A DNA stretch of 64,000 nt from CADEGL01 sp050180485 (GCA_050180485.1 JBFXED010000015.1:1-64000), one strand, 5' to 3'. Shown: positions 35,976 to 45,102, counted from the first letter of the stretch. The notes: generated by a model not told the origin, from the sequence alone. Program-made: numbers and translations.

Positions 35976-37055
35976 ATGTTCGATGCCATTAGGAAAGAAT
36001 CATTAAAGAAGTTAATCGGCTACTTCATTAAAGGCAGCGATCGCCGCGCCATTTTTCTTACATCTATCATAATATTCGAAGCAGTAGTTTCTGCGAGTAC
36101 GATCGCAGAAGCAGCGGGGCCGTTCGAATTTTCCGGTTCCCTAGAGCCAGTTGTTGGTCGACTCAAATTTGAACTGACGCCCGGCTCAGGGTCGACATGC
36201 AAATTAATTAGTACTAGCGAGACCGGAGAAACGAATAAGAAGGTGACGATAACCCAAAATTTGCAAATTCTAATTAAGCAAGTTGGAGCTCAGAAAGCCG
36301 TCGAGATGACGGTCACGCAAAGCGGTACGCGACCGGCAATTGTGACGTCTTTTATAAATGCGGACGGTACGGTCGCGAAAATCGATGTCAAAGATTCTTC
36401 TGGAGCCGCACTTTCAGATTCTGATCAGCGCTTGAAGGACGAGTTGGAGAGAACATTTCAATCTCTTGGGCCGGTGGATCAACAGTTGTACGGAGCGGGT
36501 GACGGGATCACACCGTATCAACGAGGCAAGCTAGAGACCGCTTTCGACGAACAAGTCGAGGAATACATAATCACTCCGCTAGTCTCGGAGCAGCGCAAAA
36601 AAGATCCGACAGCTGAAATCAAATATGTCAAAGCGCCGTTATCGGGGGATTTCCCGCTTATTGGCACAACGATGATCGATGGCCACCGGCACCTTGTATT
36701 CCAGGGCTCTTTGTCGGTGACCTACTATCTCAATGGTAAGCCACTAAAGATTTATACAGAGGGTTATCAAGTCGTTGATCAAGGTTCTGGTCTGGCTCAT
36801 CTGTCAGCGCAAAAAGTCTCGATGACTCTTTTGACCACATCAGTGGGCACGTCAGATTTTCCGCTCGTCATATTCGAGCAGAGAGGGTCGTGCGAGATCA
36901 CACGTAGTCTCACGCCCATCGCGCCACAAGCGGCACCTGCGACGACGCCTGGTGTTACTCAACGATTAGAAGCCGTGAACGATTTGCTTAGGCGCGGTCT
37001 AATTACCGAGCAAGAGGCCGCTGAAAAGCGAAAGGAAATTCTACGAGCGCTGTGA
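35976..37055 (+). CDS. Exported/membrane-anchored protein with SHOCT-like C-terminus
   Basis: 359 residues. An N-terminal hydrophobic stretch (..AIFLTSIIIFEAVVSASTIA..) after a basic start looks like a signal anchor or signal peptide. The middle is beta-rich with no recognised domain, including ..LVFQGSLSVTYYLNGKPL... The end, ..RLEAVNDLLRRGLITEQE.., resembles a SHOCT oligomerisation helix pair. It is 21 bp before the SIR2 gene and probably co-transcribed. An exported partner of a SIR2-HerA pair would be unusual; it may be an unrelated island gene. No function is claimed. Confidence 0.6.
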   Translation: MFDAIRKESLKKLIGYFIKGSDRRAIFLTSIIIFEAVVSASTIAEAAGPFEFSGSLEPVVGRLKFELTPGSGSTCKLISTSETGETNKKVTITQNLQILIKQVGAQKAVEMTVTQSGTRPAIVTSFINADGTVAKIDVKDSSGAALSDSDQRLKDELERTFQSLGPVDQQLYGAGDGITPYQRGKLETAFDEQVEEYIITPLVSEQRKKDPTAEIKYVKAPLSGDFPLIGTTMIDGHRHLVFQGSLSVTYYLNGKPLKIYTEGYQVVDQGSGLAHLSAQKVSMTLLTTSVGTSDFPLVIFEQRGSCEITRSLTPIAPQAAPATTPGVTQRLEAVNDLLRRGLITEQEAAEKRKEILRAL

Positions 37056-37076
37056 AACACAATTTTCAAATGATGG

Positions 37077-38420
37077 ATGTCTGAACATCGGCTTAATAAG
37101 GGGGCCAAAGTGGCAGAGAATCCCAAGGGCAATGCTCCAGACCTAACGTTCAAGTTCCTAAAAGGAGGCGAAAATGCCGTCTCCCCCAAAAGTGGTCAGC
37201 ACTTTGATTGGGGCACGGCGGCTGCAACCGTGCGGGAGCATCTCAGTGATGCAATGAATACGAGAAACGTCGCATTTCTCATGGGATCGGGCTGTTCTTC
37301 TTATCTGAGTGAGAAAAAGGCGCAACTTGGAATCCCAACGATGGCGCCAATGGCTCAGGAGTTTTTGGGGAAAAAGGGTTCGGGTAATAGTGAATTCATC
37401 ACTGCGTCGGAGGATGCCCTACTTAAGGAAAAGCTAGGTCTGGATGTTGGAAATGAGAAATTTGAGAAAAATCTCGAACGGTTGATGGAGGTTCTATACG
37501 CGTATGACTTCGTTCTAAGTGGGAGCGGAAACAAAACTCTCTCGGGTGCAGCAAAAACTGTAAGTGACGTTATAAAGAAAATTTCGAAGTTCGTAGTGAA
37601 GTGTTGTTCGGAAGGTGCTTTTGCAAAGTCGGACCAAACGGTTTGCGACCTTTATCAAAATTTTTATCGCAAACTCGTTTATCGCGACCGTGCTCTGCCT
37701 ATACCTTGGATATTTACTACCAATTATGACCTTTTCAACGAGGTCGCTATGGATCGCCTCAGTATTCCATATGGCAACGGTTTTTCGGGCACGGTTGAGA
37801 GGCGGTTTAACCCGGCCACATTCCGTCATTCACTTGCGGAGCAACTAGATATAACGAGCCGTAAGTGGAGTGCCGTCGATAGTTTTGTCTATCTTTGCAA
37901 ATTACACGGCTCGATTAACTGGGTGGATCGAGAAGGCGGATTGTTCCCGATCCAAGAGACACAGTCGGTGGCATCTAATTCAGAAAGGGTGATGATTTAT
38001 CCGACGCCAGCGAAGCAAAATGCCAGTTTCGCATCTCCGTATTCCGACCTGTTTAGAGAGTTTCAGTCGCGTGTTGTGCGCGATCAGAGTGTTTTATTCG
38101 TGCTCGGATATAGCTTTGCGGACGAGCATGTAAATAACATTATCTTTCAAGCATTAACTGTGCCGACCTTTCGCATGATTGCATTTGCGCCTCTCGAGCT
38201 TCCAGGGGTTGTGACGCAGTTGGCAGCGCTCAATGATCCAAGAATTTGGTTTATTGGTGGCGGAGGCCCTAACGAGAATCGCTTTGCTCATTACTTCGAC
38301 ACCTTTGTCGAGCATTTTATGCCGGAAACGCCCAGCGACAAGATCGATAAGGCGATTACAAAAGTTCTCGAAAATTTCGTCGCGCGAAAAGGCAAAGAAA
38401 GTAAGTCCGATGGCGTCTGA
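37077..38420 (+). CDS. SIR2-domain NADase of a SIR2-HerA anti-phage system
   Basis: 447 residues. SIR2 Rossmann features: FLMGSGCSS (about 68-75, NAD loop), FTTNYDLF (213-220, the TTN-Asp motif) and KLHGSINW (275-282) with the catalytic His277, then ..VLFVLGYSFADEHVNNII.. near the C-terminus, as in defence SIR2 proteins. These act as NAD+ hydrolases that deplete NAD+ on infection. The stop overlaps the HerA start by 11 bp, the expected arrangement of the pair. The zinc ribbon of deacetylase sirtuins is absent. Confidence 0.88.
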   Translation: MSEHRLNKGAKVAENPKGNAPDLTFKFLKGGENAVSPKSGQHFDWGTAAATVREHLSDAMNTRNVAFLMGSGCSSYLSEKKAQLGIPTMAPMAQEFLGKKGSGNSEFITASEDALLKEKLGLDVGNEKFEKNLERLMEVLYAYDFVLSGSGNKTLSGAAKTVSDVIKKISKFVVKCCSEGAFAKSDQTVCDLYQNFYRKLVYRDRALPIPWIFTTNYDLFNEVAMDRLSIPYGNGFSGTVERRFNPATFRHSLAEQLDITSRKWSAVDSFVYLCKLHGSINWVDREGGLFPIQETQSVASNSERVMIYPTPAKQNASFASPYSDLFREFQSRVVRDQSVLFVLGYSFADEHVNNIIFQALTVPTFRMIAFAPLELPGVVTQLAALNDPRIWFIGGGGPNENRFAHYFDTFVEHFMPETPSDKIDKAITKVLENFVARKGKESKSDGV

Positions 38421-40401
38421 TGATGCGCGTAGGGTTGTCGGTAAGGTCGTTTCCGTTTCAGCAGATAGATTCGTTGTCGAGCTATTAAGAGGAAGCGACA
38501 ACTTTACGGTTGTCGGGTTCGATGACATTCACTATGTCGCTCGACTGGGATCATTCATAATTATTCCAGTACAGTCGGAGTATGTGGTTTCTGAAGTTGT
38601 TGGTTTAAGGGAAAAGGATTCTGCGGTTGGCCGGTCTGCAGTTGATGAAATAGACGGATTCGATAAAGCGGCTTCGGCGAAGTATCTAGACCTCGTCCCG
38701 GTAGGAATGCTTCCGCAAGCTCGCGATGGTGAATTCCGTTTTGGTGTTTCGATTTTTCCATCTTTGTATGCTGATGCTCTCTACGTTCTCGATAATGAGT
38801 TGGATCGAATTTTCGAAGTTGCTGGGTGGGAAGAAGTAGCATCGAAAGATGGAAAATTTACACGCTATAAGGCTCTAACAATTGGGAGTTCGGTAATTTT
38901 TCAGGGGTATGAGTTAAAAGTGCGCGTCGATGAATTTTTCGGTGGGCACGTCGCGGTGCTGGGTAATACGGGAAGTGGTAAGTCTTGCACTGTAGCTACG
39001 ATTCTACAGTCACTTTTTGAGAAAGAAAAAGAATACAGTGCCCGCGGAGCGACTTTTATTTTGCTTGACGTGAACGGCGAATACCGACGCGCATTTGTAA
39101 AGTTACCGCGAAAAATTAAGCGACTTTATTTGAAGATCGCGCGCAATCCTGACGACCCGGCGCCCGAGCCATCAGATGATCTTGAGGAGACAGGCACATT
39201 TCGTCTTCCGCACTGGTTTATGTCAGTGGAGGAATGGGAACTCCTTCTTCGCGCAAGTGAGCGTACACAGCAACCTGTATTGCGCACAGCGTTGGGTTTA
39301 TCCACGCTATTTGCAAAAGGAAGTGACGCGAAGCTTGACGGGCTGCGTAATCACATAATCGCGTCTTGCGTACAGGTCATTCTCCATGGGGATGCGGGTA
39401 GTGCGGCGAAAGCTGATCAAATTAGAGCGCTGTTAGCCGCTTTTCACACGACAAAAATAAATCTCGATACAGTGCGCGAGATGATCGCCATTAGTTATGC
39501 CGAGATGGCTGACGTCGAAGCGCTGGGCGAGTTTCTCAAAGGCTGTCTGCAAAAAGACGCCTCCATTCCAAACTACGAAAACATCCAGTTCGAGTTCTCT
39601 CATCTTGGAGACGCATTGGAGTTGGCATTGCTTTATGAAGAGTCTCATGGAAATAGGCAGATACGTGAATACTGCTCGCAAATGCTGACGCGCTTTAAGT
39701 GGATAAGGGATCGCGAGGAGTTTGCTTTCATTCGCGTGCCGATTTCCGCACTAAAGGAACATGAAAAGCGTGCTGATCATTTTGTCGAACATTTTTTGGG
39801 TCTGGAGCGACATTCGGGAGGTTTTTATAAGAAGAGCTCGCAGATTATCGTTCTGGATATGAATGAAGCAGCCGATGAGGTTGTCGAAGTCGCTTCAGCA
39901 GTTATGTCTAGGATGGTGTTTGATCGACTTCGTCGAGCAGATCCGCGCAATAGACTGCCCATCAATTTGGTATTGGAGGAGGCGCACCGTTATGTGGCTG
40001 AGCGTCCCTCTCGCTACGCGATAGATGCTAACAAGATTTTTGAGCGTATCGCGAAAGAAGGACGAAAATACGGAATGTTTCTTTTAATCGCTTCGCAGCG
40101 TCCGAGTGAACTGTCACACACGGTGCTGTCTCAATGTTCAAATTTCGTGATTCATAGAATTCAGAATCCGGATGACCTTATTCACATTCGCCAAATGACG
40201 CCATTTGTGTCGGAGACGGTTATGAGGCGCCTGCCCTCGTTGCCAAAGCAGCACGCTCTTATATTCGGCAATGCTGTCAATCTTCCGACTACTTTTAAGG
40301 TTCGGGATGTGGATCCGAGGCCGAAAAGCGATGACGCTGCTATACGGGAGCTTTGGTTTAAAGCGGAAGGCGAGCCTACGGAACTGCCTATCCCAGGTTA
40401 A
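38410..40401 (+). CDS. HerA-family AAA+ ATPase of the SIR2-HerA system
   Basis: 663 residues from ATG 38410. N-terminal HAS-type beta-barrel (..RRVVGKVVSVSADRFVVELL..), Walker A GNTGSGKSCT (185-194), a long helical insertion, Walker B ..LPINLVLEEAHRYV.. (about 516-529), and ..LIASQRPSELSHTVLSQCSN.. with sensor and arginine-finger residues, typical of HerA/FtsK-like hexameric DNA translocases. In known systems HerA forms a large complex with the SIR2 protein and controls its NADase activity. Start chosen for the overlap with SIR2; upstream in-frame sequence is SIR2 coding. Confidence 0.9.
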   Translation: MASDDARRVVGKVVSVSADRFVVELLRGSDNFTVVGFDDIHYVARLGSFIIIPVQSEYVVSEVVGLREKDSAVGRSAVDEIDGFDKAASAKYLDLVPVGMLPQARDGEFRFGVSIFPSLYADALYVLDNELDRIFEVAGWEEVASKDGKFTRYKALTIGSSVIFQGYELKVRVDEFFGGHVAVLGNTGSGKSCTVATILQSLFEKEKEYSARGATFILLDVNGEYRRAFVKLPRKIKRLYLKIARNPDDPAPEPSDDLEETGTFRLPHWFMSVEEWELLLRASERTQQPVLRTALGLSTLFAKGSDAKLDGLRNHIIASCVQVILHGDAGSAAKADQIRALLAAFHTTKINLDTVREMIAISYAEMADVEALGEFLKGCLQKDASIPNYENIQFEFSHLGDALELALLYEESHGNRQIREYCSQMLTRFKWIRDREEFAFIRVPISALKEHEKRADHFVEHFLGLERHSGGFYKKSSQIIVLDMNEAADEVVEVASAVMSRMVFDRLRRADPRNRLPINLVLEEAHRYVAERPSRYAIDANKIFERIAKEGRKYGMFLLIASQRPSELSHTVLSQCSNFVIHRIQNPDDLIHIRQMTPFVSETVMRRLPSLPKQHALIFGNAVNLPTTFKVRDVDPRPKSDDAAIRELWFKAEGEPTELPIPG

Positions 40402-40435
40402 AGTATCGAGGATTCACCGGAGCCGCCGGAGTCTA

Positions 40436-40792
40436 ATGATGGCATCGCGCTGGATTCGACGCAGAGAGCACGTTCGGCACGTTAGGTCGGGTCAAAAAGT
40501 CTACGTGCGAACGAGCTGGGCAATATATAACGAAATTGAATCTCGACATAAAAGCCGCTACCGACATAAGTGCCCGAGCTGCGGGGCGGGCGTGATTAGT
40601 GTTCGCATGCCCAACGGCGGATGGGCTCACTTCGAGGCAGGTAAAGGCCTCGGCCGTGTTAAGCACCCTTGTTTTAATAGAGGGGAGGGTTTATCGCGAC
40701 GGCGAGATAATGCGACGCGTGACCTGTTCGAAGATAGTCAGCCATCTGATACTCATGCCCCTTCACCTCATCAAACTCTGCGTCGGTGTTGA
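40436..40792 (+). CDS. Small CxxC/His-Cys protein downstream of SIR2-HerA
   Basis: 118 residues from ATG 40436 (CCGGAGTCTA upstream). A compact putative zinc site is seen: CPSC at 46-49, then ..RMPNGGWAHFEAGKGLGRVK.. and HPCF (77-80), giving Cys46, Cys49, His65 or His77, and Cys79. The tail (..SDTHAPSPHQTLRRC) is encoded by bases that also form the start of the GC-rich DUF1489 gene, so the last 12 or so residues are probably not native. It lies 34 bp after herA. No named family is recognised; it may be a third system component. Confidence 0.6.
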   Translation: MMASRWIRRREHVRHVRSGQKVYVRTSWAIYNEIESRHKSRYRHKCPSCGAGVISVRMPNGGWAHFEAGKGLGRVKHPCFNRGEGLSRRRDNATRDLFEDSQPSDTHAPSPHQTLRRC

Positions 40793-41189
40793 TTCCATCG
40801 ACGAGCTGGCCGACTGGCAGCGGCGCCGCGCGGCGGAGCAGCGCAAGCGCGGAAAGAAGCCGGTCTTGCGCCACCGCACCCGCTCCATGCCCCAGCGGCG
40901 CGACGAAGTGCTGGACGGCGGCTCGCTCTATTGGGTCATCAAGGGGCTGGTCCAGGTGCGGCAGAAAATCATCGGCCTGGTGCCGGTGACGGACAAGGAG
41001 GGCGGCTCGATGTGCGAGATCCGCTATGCCCCGCGCCTCATCCGCGTCGAGCTGCGGCCGCAGCGGCCGTTCCAGGGCTGGCGCTATCTGGAGGCGGACG
41101 CGGCGCCGCCCGATCTGGTCAGGGGCGCCAAGGCCGACAATCTGCCCGGCGCGATGGCGGCCGAGCTGCGCTCGCTGGGGTTGTTGTAA
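40755..41189 (+). CDS. DUF1489 family protein
   Basis: 144 residues beginning MPLHLIKLCVGVDSIDELAD, the standard N-terminus of this alphaproteobacterial family, with ..RRDEVLDGGSLYWVIKGLVQ.. and ..CEIRYAPRLIRVEL.. in the core. Cytoplasmic, function unknown. It overlaps the upstream CxxC gene by 38 bp in another frame. It returns to GC-rich composition, so it marks the right edge of the island; its own promoter was probably displaced by the insertion. Confidence 0.85.
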   Translation: MPLHLIKLCVGVDSIDELADWQRRRAAEQRKRGKKPVLRHRTRSMPQRRDEVLDGGSLYWVIKGLVQVRQKIIGLVPVTDKEGGSMCEIRYAPRLIRVELRPQRPFQGWRYLEADAAPPDLVRGAKADNLPGAMAAELRSLGLL

Positions 41190-41200
41190 TTTTTCAATTG

Positions 41201-41336
41201 TCGCCCCGGACATCGATCCGCTTTGCGGCTCGATCCGGGGTCCAGCGCCGGCCGTCTGGCCGGCATGAGACTCTTGGCGCGCTACGCGCGACTGATCGAC
41301 GTATACGTCGATCGGCTCGGGGGCCGGGGTGACGAT
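41201..41336. repeat. Dispersed palindromic element (family 2, copy B)
   Basis: Starts TCGCCCCGGACATCGATCC and ends GGCCGGGGTGACGA, with the perfect palindrome GATCGACGTATACGTCGATC at 41294-41313. Same orientation as copy A at 34000-34117. It fills most of the gap before putA; the remaining 170 bp hold the putA promoter region without a recognisable box. Confidence 0.75.
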
Positions 41337-41506
41337 AAAAAAAGGGGGGCCGGATGGCGGTGGCTTGCGTCCAGAAATCCCCACCCAAAGCATTAGTATT
41401 CCCACGTCTTTCCCGCGCCCGCGCGACCGATTAGGTTGCGGCCTATTCTCCTTTATATGCCCCGGCCGGTCCCGCCGGCGGGGCCGCTATCCCAAGGGAA
41501 CCGCCC

Positions 41507-44500
41507 ATGCCGCCCATGATGTTCGACACCGACAAGCCGGAAGGCCCCGCGCGCCGCGCCGCCATCGAGGCGGCCTACCGGGCGGACGAAACGCGCATCG
41601 TGGACGCGCGGCTGGCCGAGGCGGCGGTCGACGAGGCCGCGCGCGGGCGCATCGCCGCCAAGGCGCGCGAGCTGGTCATCGCCGTGCGGCGCAAGCAGTC
41701 GGGCCAGGGCGGCATCGAATCCTTCCTGCATGAATACAAGCTGTCGTCCAAGGAAGGCATCGTGCTCATGTGCCTGGCCGAGGCGTTGCTGCGCATCCCC
41801 GACGCCGACACGGCCGACAAGCTGATCCGCGACAAGCTGGCCGACGCCGATTTCAAGCGCCACCTGGGCAGCTCGGACTCGCTGTTCGTCAACGCCTCGA
41901 CCTGGGCGCTCATGCTGACCGGCAAGGTGGTGGGCTGGGGCGAGGGCGAGCGCGACGATCTGCGCAACACGCTCGGCCGTCTCGTCTCGCAGGCGGGCGA
42001 GCCCGTGATCCGCCAGGCCATCATGCAGGCCATGCGCATCATGGGGCGCCAGTTCGTCATGGGCCGCACCATCGGCGAGGCGCTGGAGCGGGCGAAGCCG
42101 GCCGAGGCCAAGGGCTACCGCCATTCCTACGACATGCTGGGCGAGGGCGCGCGCACCCTGCGCGACGCCGAGCGCTATCTCGCCGCCTACGACAACGCCA
42201 TCGCCGCCATCGGCAAGGAAGCGGCGGGGCGCGACATCTTCGAAGGCCCCAGCATCTCGGTGAAGCTGTCGGCTATCCATCCGCGCTACACGTTCGCCCA
42301 GCGCGGCCGCGCGATTCCCGAAGTCGCCGACAAGCTGGCGCATCTGGCGCGCCACGCGAAGAAGGTGGGCATCGGCCTGACCGTGGACGCGGAGGAGGCC
42401 GACCGGCTCGATATTTCCTTGGACGTGCTGGCGCGCGTGGCGGGCGATGCCTCGATCGCCGGCTGGGACGGGCTGGGCCTGGCCATCCAGGCCTATCAGA
42501 AACGCTGCCGCCCCTTGATCGACTGGCTGGGCGAGACGGCGCGGAGCAACCGCCGCCGCCTGCCGGTGCGCCTGGTGAAGGGCGCCTATTGGGACACCGA
42601 GATCAAGCGCGGGCAGGAGCGGGGGCTCGACGGCTATCCGGTCTTCACGCGCAAGCCCTCGACCGACGTGTCGTATCTGGCCTGTGCCAAGGCGCTGCTC
42701 GCGGGGCGCGAGGCGTTCTATCCGCAGTTCGCCACGCACAACGCGCTCACCCTCGCGACCATCCTGGAATTGGCCGGCAACCGGCGCGACTTCGAGTTCC
42801 AGCGCCTGCACGGCATGGGCGAGGTGCTGTACGACGAGATCGTCGGGCCCGAGAAGCTGGGCGTGTCGTGCCGCGTCTATGCGCCGACGGGCAGCCACGA
42901 AGACCTGTTGCCGTATCTGGTGCGCCGCCTGCTCGAGAACGGCGCCAACACCTCGTTCGTGAACCGCATCGTCGACGAGGCGCAGCCGGTGGAAGCCCTG
43001 GTCGGCGATCCGGTCGCCAAGGTGGCCTCGCTTTACGCGAAGCCGCATCCGCAGATCCGCCTGCCGCAGGACATCTTCGCGCCCGAGCGGAAGAATTCGC
43101 GCGGGCCCGACCTGTCCGATCCCGCCGTCGTGCTGCCGCTCGGCGCCGCGATGGAAGGTTCGGGCGTGGGCGACTGGAAGGCGGCGCCGCTGGTCGCGGG
43201 CAAGGAGGCCAAGGGCACGCGGAAGGAGCTGCGCGATCCGGCCGACCGGCGCCGCGTGGTGGGCTATGCGGTCGAGGCGGGCGCGGCCGAGGTGGATGCC
43301 GCGCTGACATCCGCCGCCGCCGCCGCGGAGGGCTGGGACGCGACGCCCGCGGGCCAGCGCGCCGAATGCCTCGAGCGGTTCGCCGACCTGATGGAGGCCA
43401 ACACGCCGCGCTTCATGGCGCTGGCCGTGCGCGAGGCGGGCAAGTCGATCCCCGACGCGCTCGGCGAAATCCGCGAGGCCGCGGATTTCTGCCGCTATTA
43501 CGCCGTGCGCGCGCGGGCGGATTTCGAGGCGCCCTTGGCGCTGCCGGGCCCGACCGGCGAGGACAACTCGATCGCGCTGCACGGGCGCGGCGTGTTCGCC
43601 TGCATCAGTCCGTGGAACTTCCCGCTCGCCATCTTCACCGGCCAGATCACGGCGGCCTTGGCCGCCGGCAACGCGGTGATCGCCAAGCCGGCCGAGCAGA
43701 CGCCGCTGATCGCGGCCGAGGCCGTGCGGCTGATGCACCAGGCGGGGATTCCCACCGATGTGCTGCATCTCTTGCCCGGCGACGGCGCATTGGTGGGTGC
43801 GAAGCTGACCTCGGACGAACGGATCGCGGGCGTCTCCTTCACCGGCTCGACCGAGACCGCGCGCCTGATCGCGAAGGGGCTGGCCGAGCGCAAGGGGCCG
43901 ATCGTGCCGCTGATCGCCGAGACGGGCGGGCAGAACGCCATGATCGTCGATTCGTCAGCCCTGCCCGAGCAGGTGGTGGACGACGTGCTGACCTCCTCGT
44001 TCCAGAGCGCGGGCCAGCGCTGCTCGGCCTTGCGCGTGCTGTTCCTGCAGGACGATGTGGCCGACAAGATCCTCCACATGCTGGCGGGTGCGATGGAAGA
44101 GCTGGTGGTCGGCGACCCCGGCCTGCTGCGCACCGATGTCGGCCCCGTGATCGACGCCGAGGCCAAGGAGACGCTCGACAAGCACGCCGCGCGCATGCGC
44201 AGCGAGGGCAAGCTGATCCATGCCGCGCGCCTGGGCGCGGGGACGGAGAACGGCACGTTCGTGGCGCCCCAGGCGTTCGAGATCGATTCCCTCTCGCGCC
44301 TGACGCGCGAGGTGTTCGGGCCGATCCTCCATGTCGTGCGCTACCGCGGCGACCGGCTGGAGCAGGTGCTGGATGCGATCAACGCGACGGGCTACGGGCT
44401 CACGCTCGGCGTCCACAGCCGGATCGATTCGCAAGTGCGCCACATCGTCTCGCGCATGCGGGTGGGCAACGCCTACGTCAACCGCAACATGATCGGCGCG

Positions 44501-44665
44501 GTGGTGGGCGTGCAGCCCTTCGGCGGCGAAGGCCTGTCGGGCACGGGCCCCAAGGCCGGCGGCCCGCGCTATCTCCACCGCTTCGCGACCGAGCGCGTGC
44601 TCTCGATCAACACGACGGCCACCGGCGGCAACGCCGCGCTCCTCTCGCTCCAGGACGAGGAGTAG
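41507..44665 (+). CDS. putA: Bifunctional proline dehydrogenase / glutamate semialdehyde dehydrogenase PutA
   Basis: 1052 residues. The N-terminal arm lacks the ribbon-helix-helix repressor domain, so this is the catalytic-only type A form. PRODH barrel: ..FEGPSISVKLSAIHPRYTF.., ..RLVKGAYWDTEIKRGQERGL.., ..ATHNALTLATILE... P5C dehydrogenase domain: ..CISPWNFPLAIFTGQI.. and catalytic Cys about 839 in SAGQRCSALRVLF. Oxidises proline to glutamate in two channelled steps with FAD and NAD+. Regulation must be by another protein since the DNA-binding domain is missing. Confidence 0.95.
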   Translation: MPPMMFDTDKPEGPARRAAIEAAYRADETRIVDARLAEAAVDEAARGRIAAKARELVIAVRRKQSGQGGIESFLHEYKLSSKEGIVLMCLAEALLRIPDADTADKLIRDKLADADFKRHLGSSDSLFVNASTWALMLTGKVVGWGEGERDDLRNTLGRLVSQAGEPVIRQAIMQAMRIMGRQFVMGRTIGEALERAKPAEAKGYRHSYDMLGEGARTLRDAERYLAAYDNAIAAIGKEAAGRDIFEGPSISVKLSAIHPRYTFAQRGRAIPEVADKLAHLARHAKKVGIGLTVDAEEADRLDISLDVLARVAGDASIAGWDGLGLAIQAYQKRCRPLIDWLGETARSNRRRLPVRLVKGAYWDTEIKRGQERGLDGYPVFTRKPSTDVSYLACAKALLAGREAFYPQFATHNALTLATILELAGNRRDFEFQRLHGMGEVLYDEIVGPEKLGVSCRVYAPTGSHEDLLPYLVRRLLENGANTSFVNRIVDEAQPVEALVGDPVAKVASLYAKPHPQIRLPQDIFAPERKNSRGPDLSDPAVVLPLGAAMEGSGVGDWKAAPLVAGKEAKGTRKELRDPADRRRVVGYAVEAGAAEVDAALTSAAAAAEGWDATPAGQRAECLERFADLMEANTPRFMALAVREAGKSIPDALGEIREAADFCRYYAVRARADFEAPLALPGPTGEDNSIALHGRGVFACISPWNFPLAIFTGQITAALAAGNAVIAKPAEQTPLIAAEAVRLMHQAGIPTDVLHLLPGDGALVGAKLTSDERIAGVSFTGSTETARLIAKGLAERKGPIVPLIAETGGQNAMIVDSSALPEQVVDDVLTSSFQSAGQRCSALRVLFLQDDVADKILHMLAGAMEELVVGDPGLLRTDVGPVIDAEAKETLDKHAARMRSEGKLIHAARLGAGTENGTFVAPQAFEIDSLSRLTREVFGPILHVVRYRGDRLEQVLDAINATGYGLTLGVHSRIDSQVRHIVSRMRVGNAYVNRNMIGAVVGVQPFGGEGLSGTGPKAGGPRYLHRFATERVLSINTTATGGNAALLSLQDEE

Positions 44666-44674
44666 GAGGCCGCC

Positions 44675-44926
44675 TTAGCGGGCGGCCAGCTGGCAGTCGA
44701 AGGACTGGTTGATGACGTAGCCCGCGACGCTGTTCGACGACGGGATGGCCACCTTGCCGTATTGCTTGCAGTGGTCCATGGCCTGGTTGAACGCGTCGTT
44801 GCGCTCGATGTCGTTGTTCAGCGTGTACTGGATGGTGACGGAGTTGGGGTCGGACTTGACGATGTCGGGCCCCGCGCAGCCGATCAGGCCCGCGCCCAGT
44901 GCCGCCAGAAGGATCGCTTTCTTCAT
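44675..44926 (-). CDS. Small lipoprotein
   Basis: 83 residues from the ATG at 44926. Lipobox LIGC follows a short signal peptide (MKKAILLAALGAGLIGC), then ..GPDIVKSDPNSVTIQYTLNN.. and ..DHCKQYGKVAIPSS... A second cysteine pair in the mature part (DHCKQ and FDCQL) may form a disulfide. Likely an outer-membrane or periplasmic lipoprotein of unknown role. Convergent with putA, 9 bp apart. Confidence 0.75.
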   Translation of the reverse strand: MKKAILLAALGAGLIGCAGPDIVKSDPNSVTIQYTLNNDIERNDAFNQAMDHCKQYGKVAIPSSNSVAGYVINQSFDCQLAAR

Positions 44927-45102
44927 CTCGCCCACCGCCCTTAAGGGGGCCAGCCTATAGCGCATCGCGCGGGGCCCGGCTATGGCCGAAAGGGCACCTA
45001 ACGCGGATGGCGCCCGAAATGCGTCAAAATCGCGTGGAAACGGGGGGGAAACGGCCGAAAACCCCCTCCATCGCCCTGGAAGCGACGCTCGAAAGTGGAG
45101 CT

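Larger units (their letters stand above)
35839..40754. other. AT-richer genomic island carrying SIR2-HerA defence genes
   Basis: Base composition and codon use change sharply right after the amidohydrolase stop (runs of A/T, many AT-ending codons). They return to GC-rich at about 40750, inside the overlap with the DUF1489 gene. Four genes lie inside, all on the plus strand. No tRNA, integrase or direct repeat marks the ends, but copies of dispersed repeat family 2 lie outside on either side (34.0 and 41.2 kb). Horizontal acquisition is inferred from composition. Confidence 0.7.

Noticed and set aside
41453..43768. 771-codon open frame antisense to putA
   Set aside because: GC-rich shadow frame with His/Arg/Gly/Ala-rich low-complexity translation; putA on the other strand is fully conserved.
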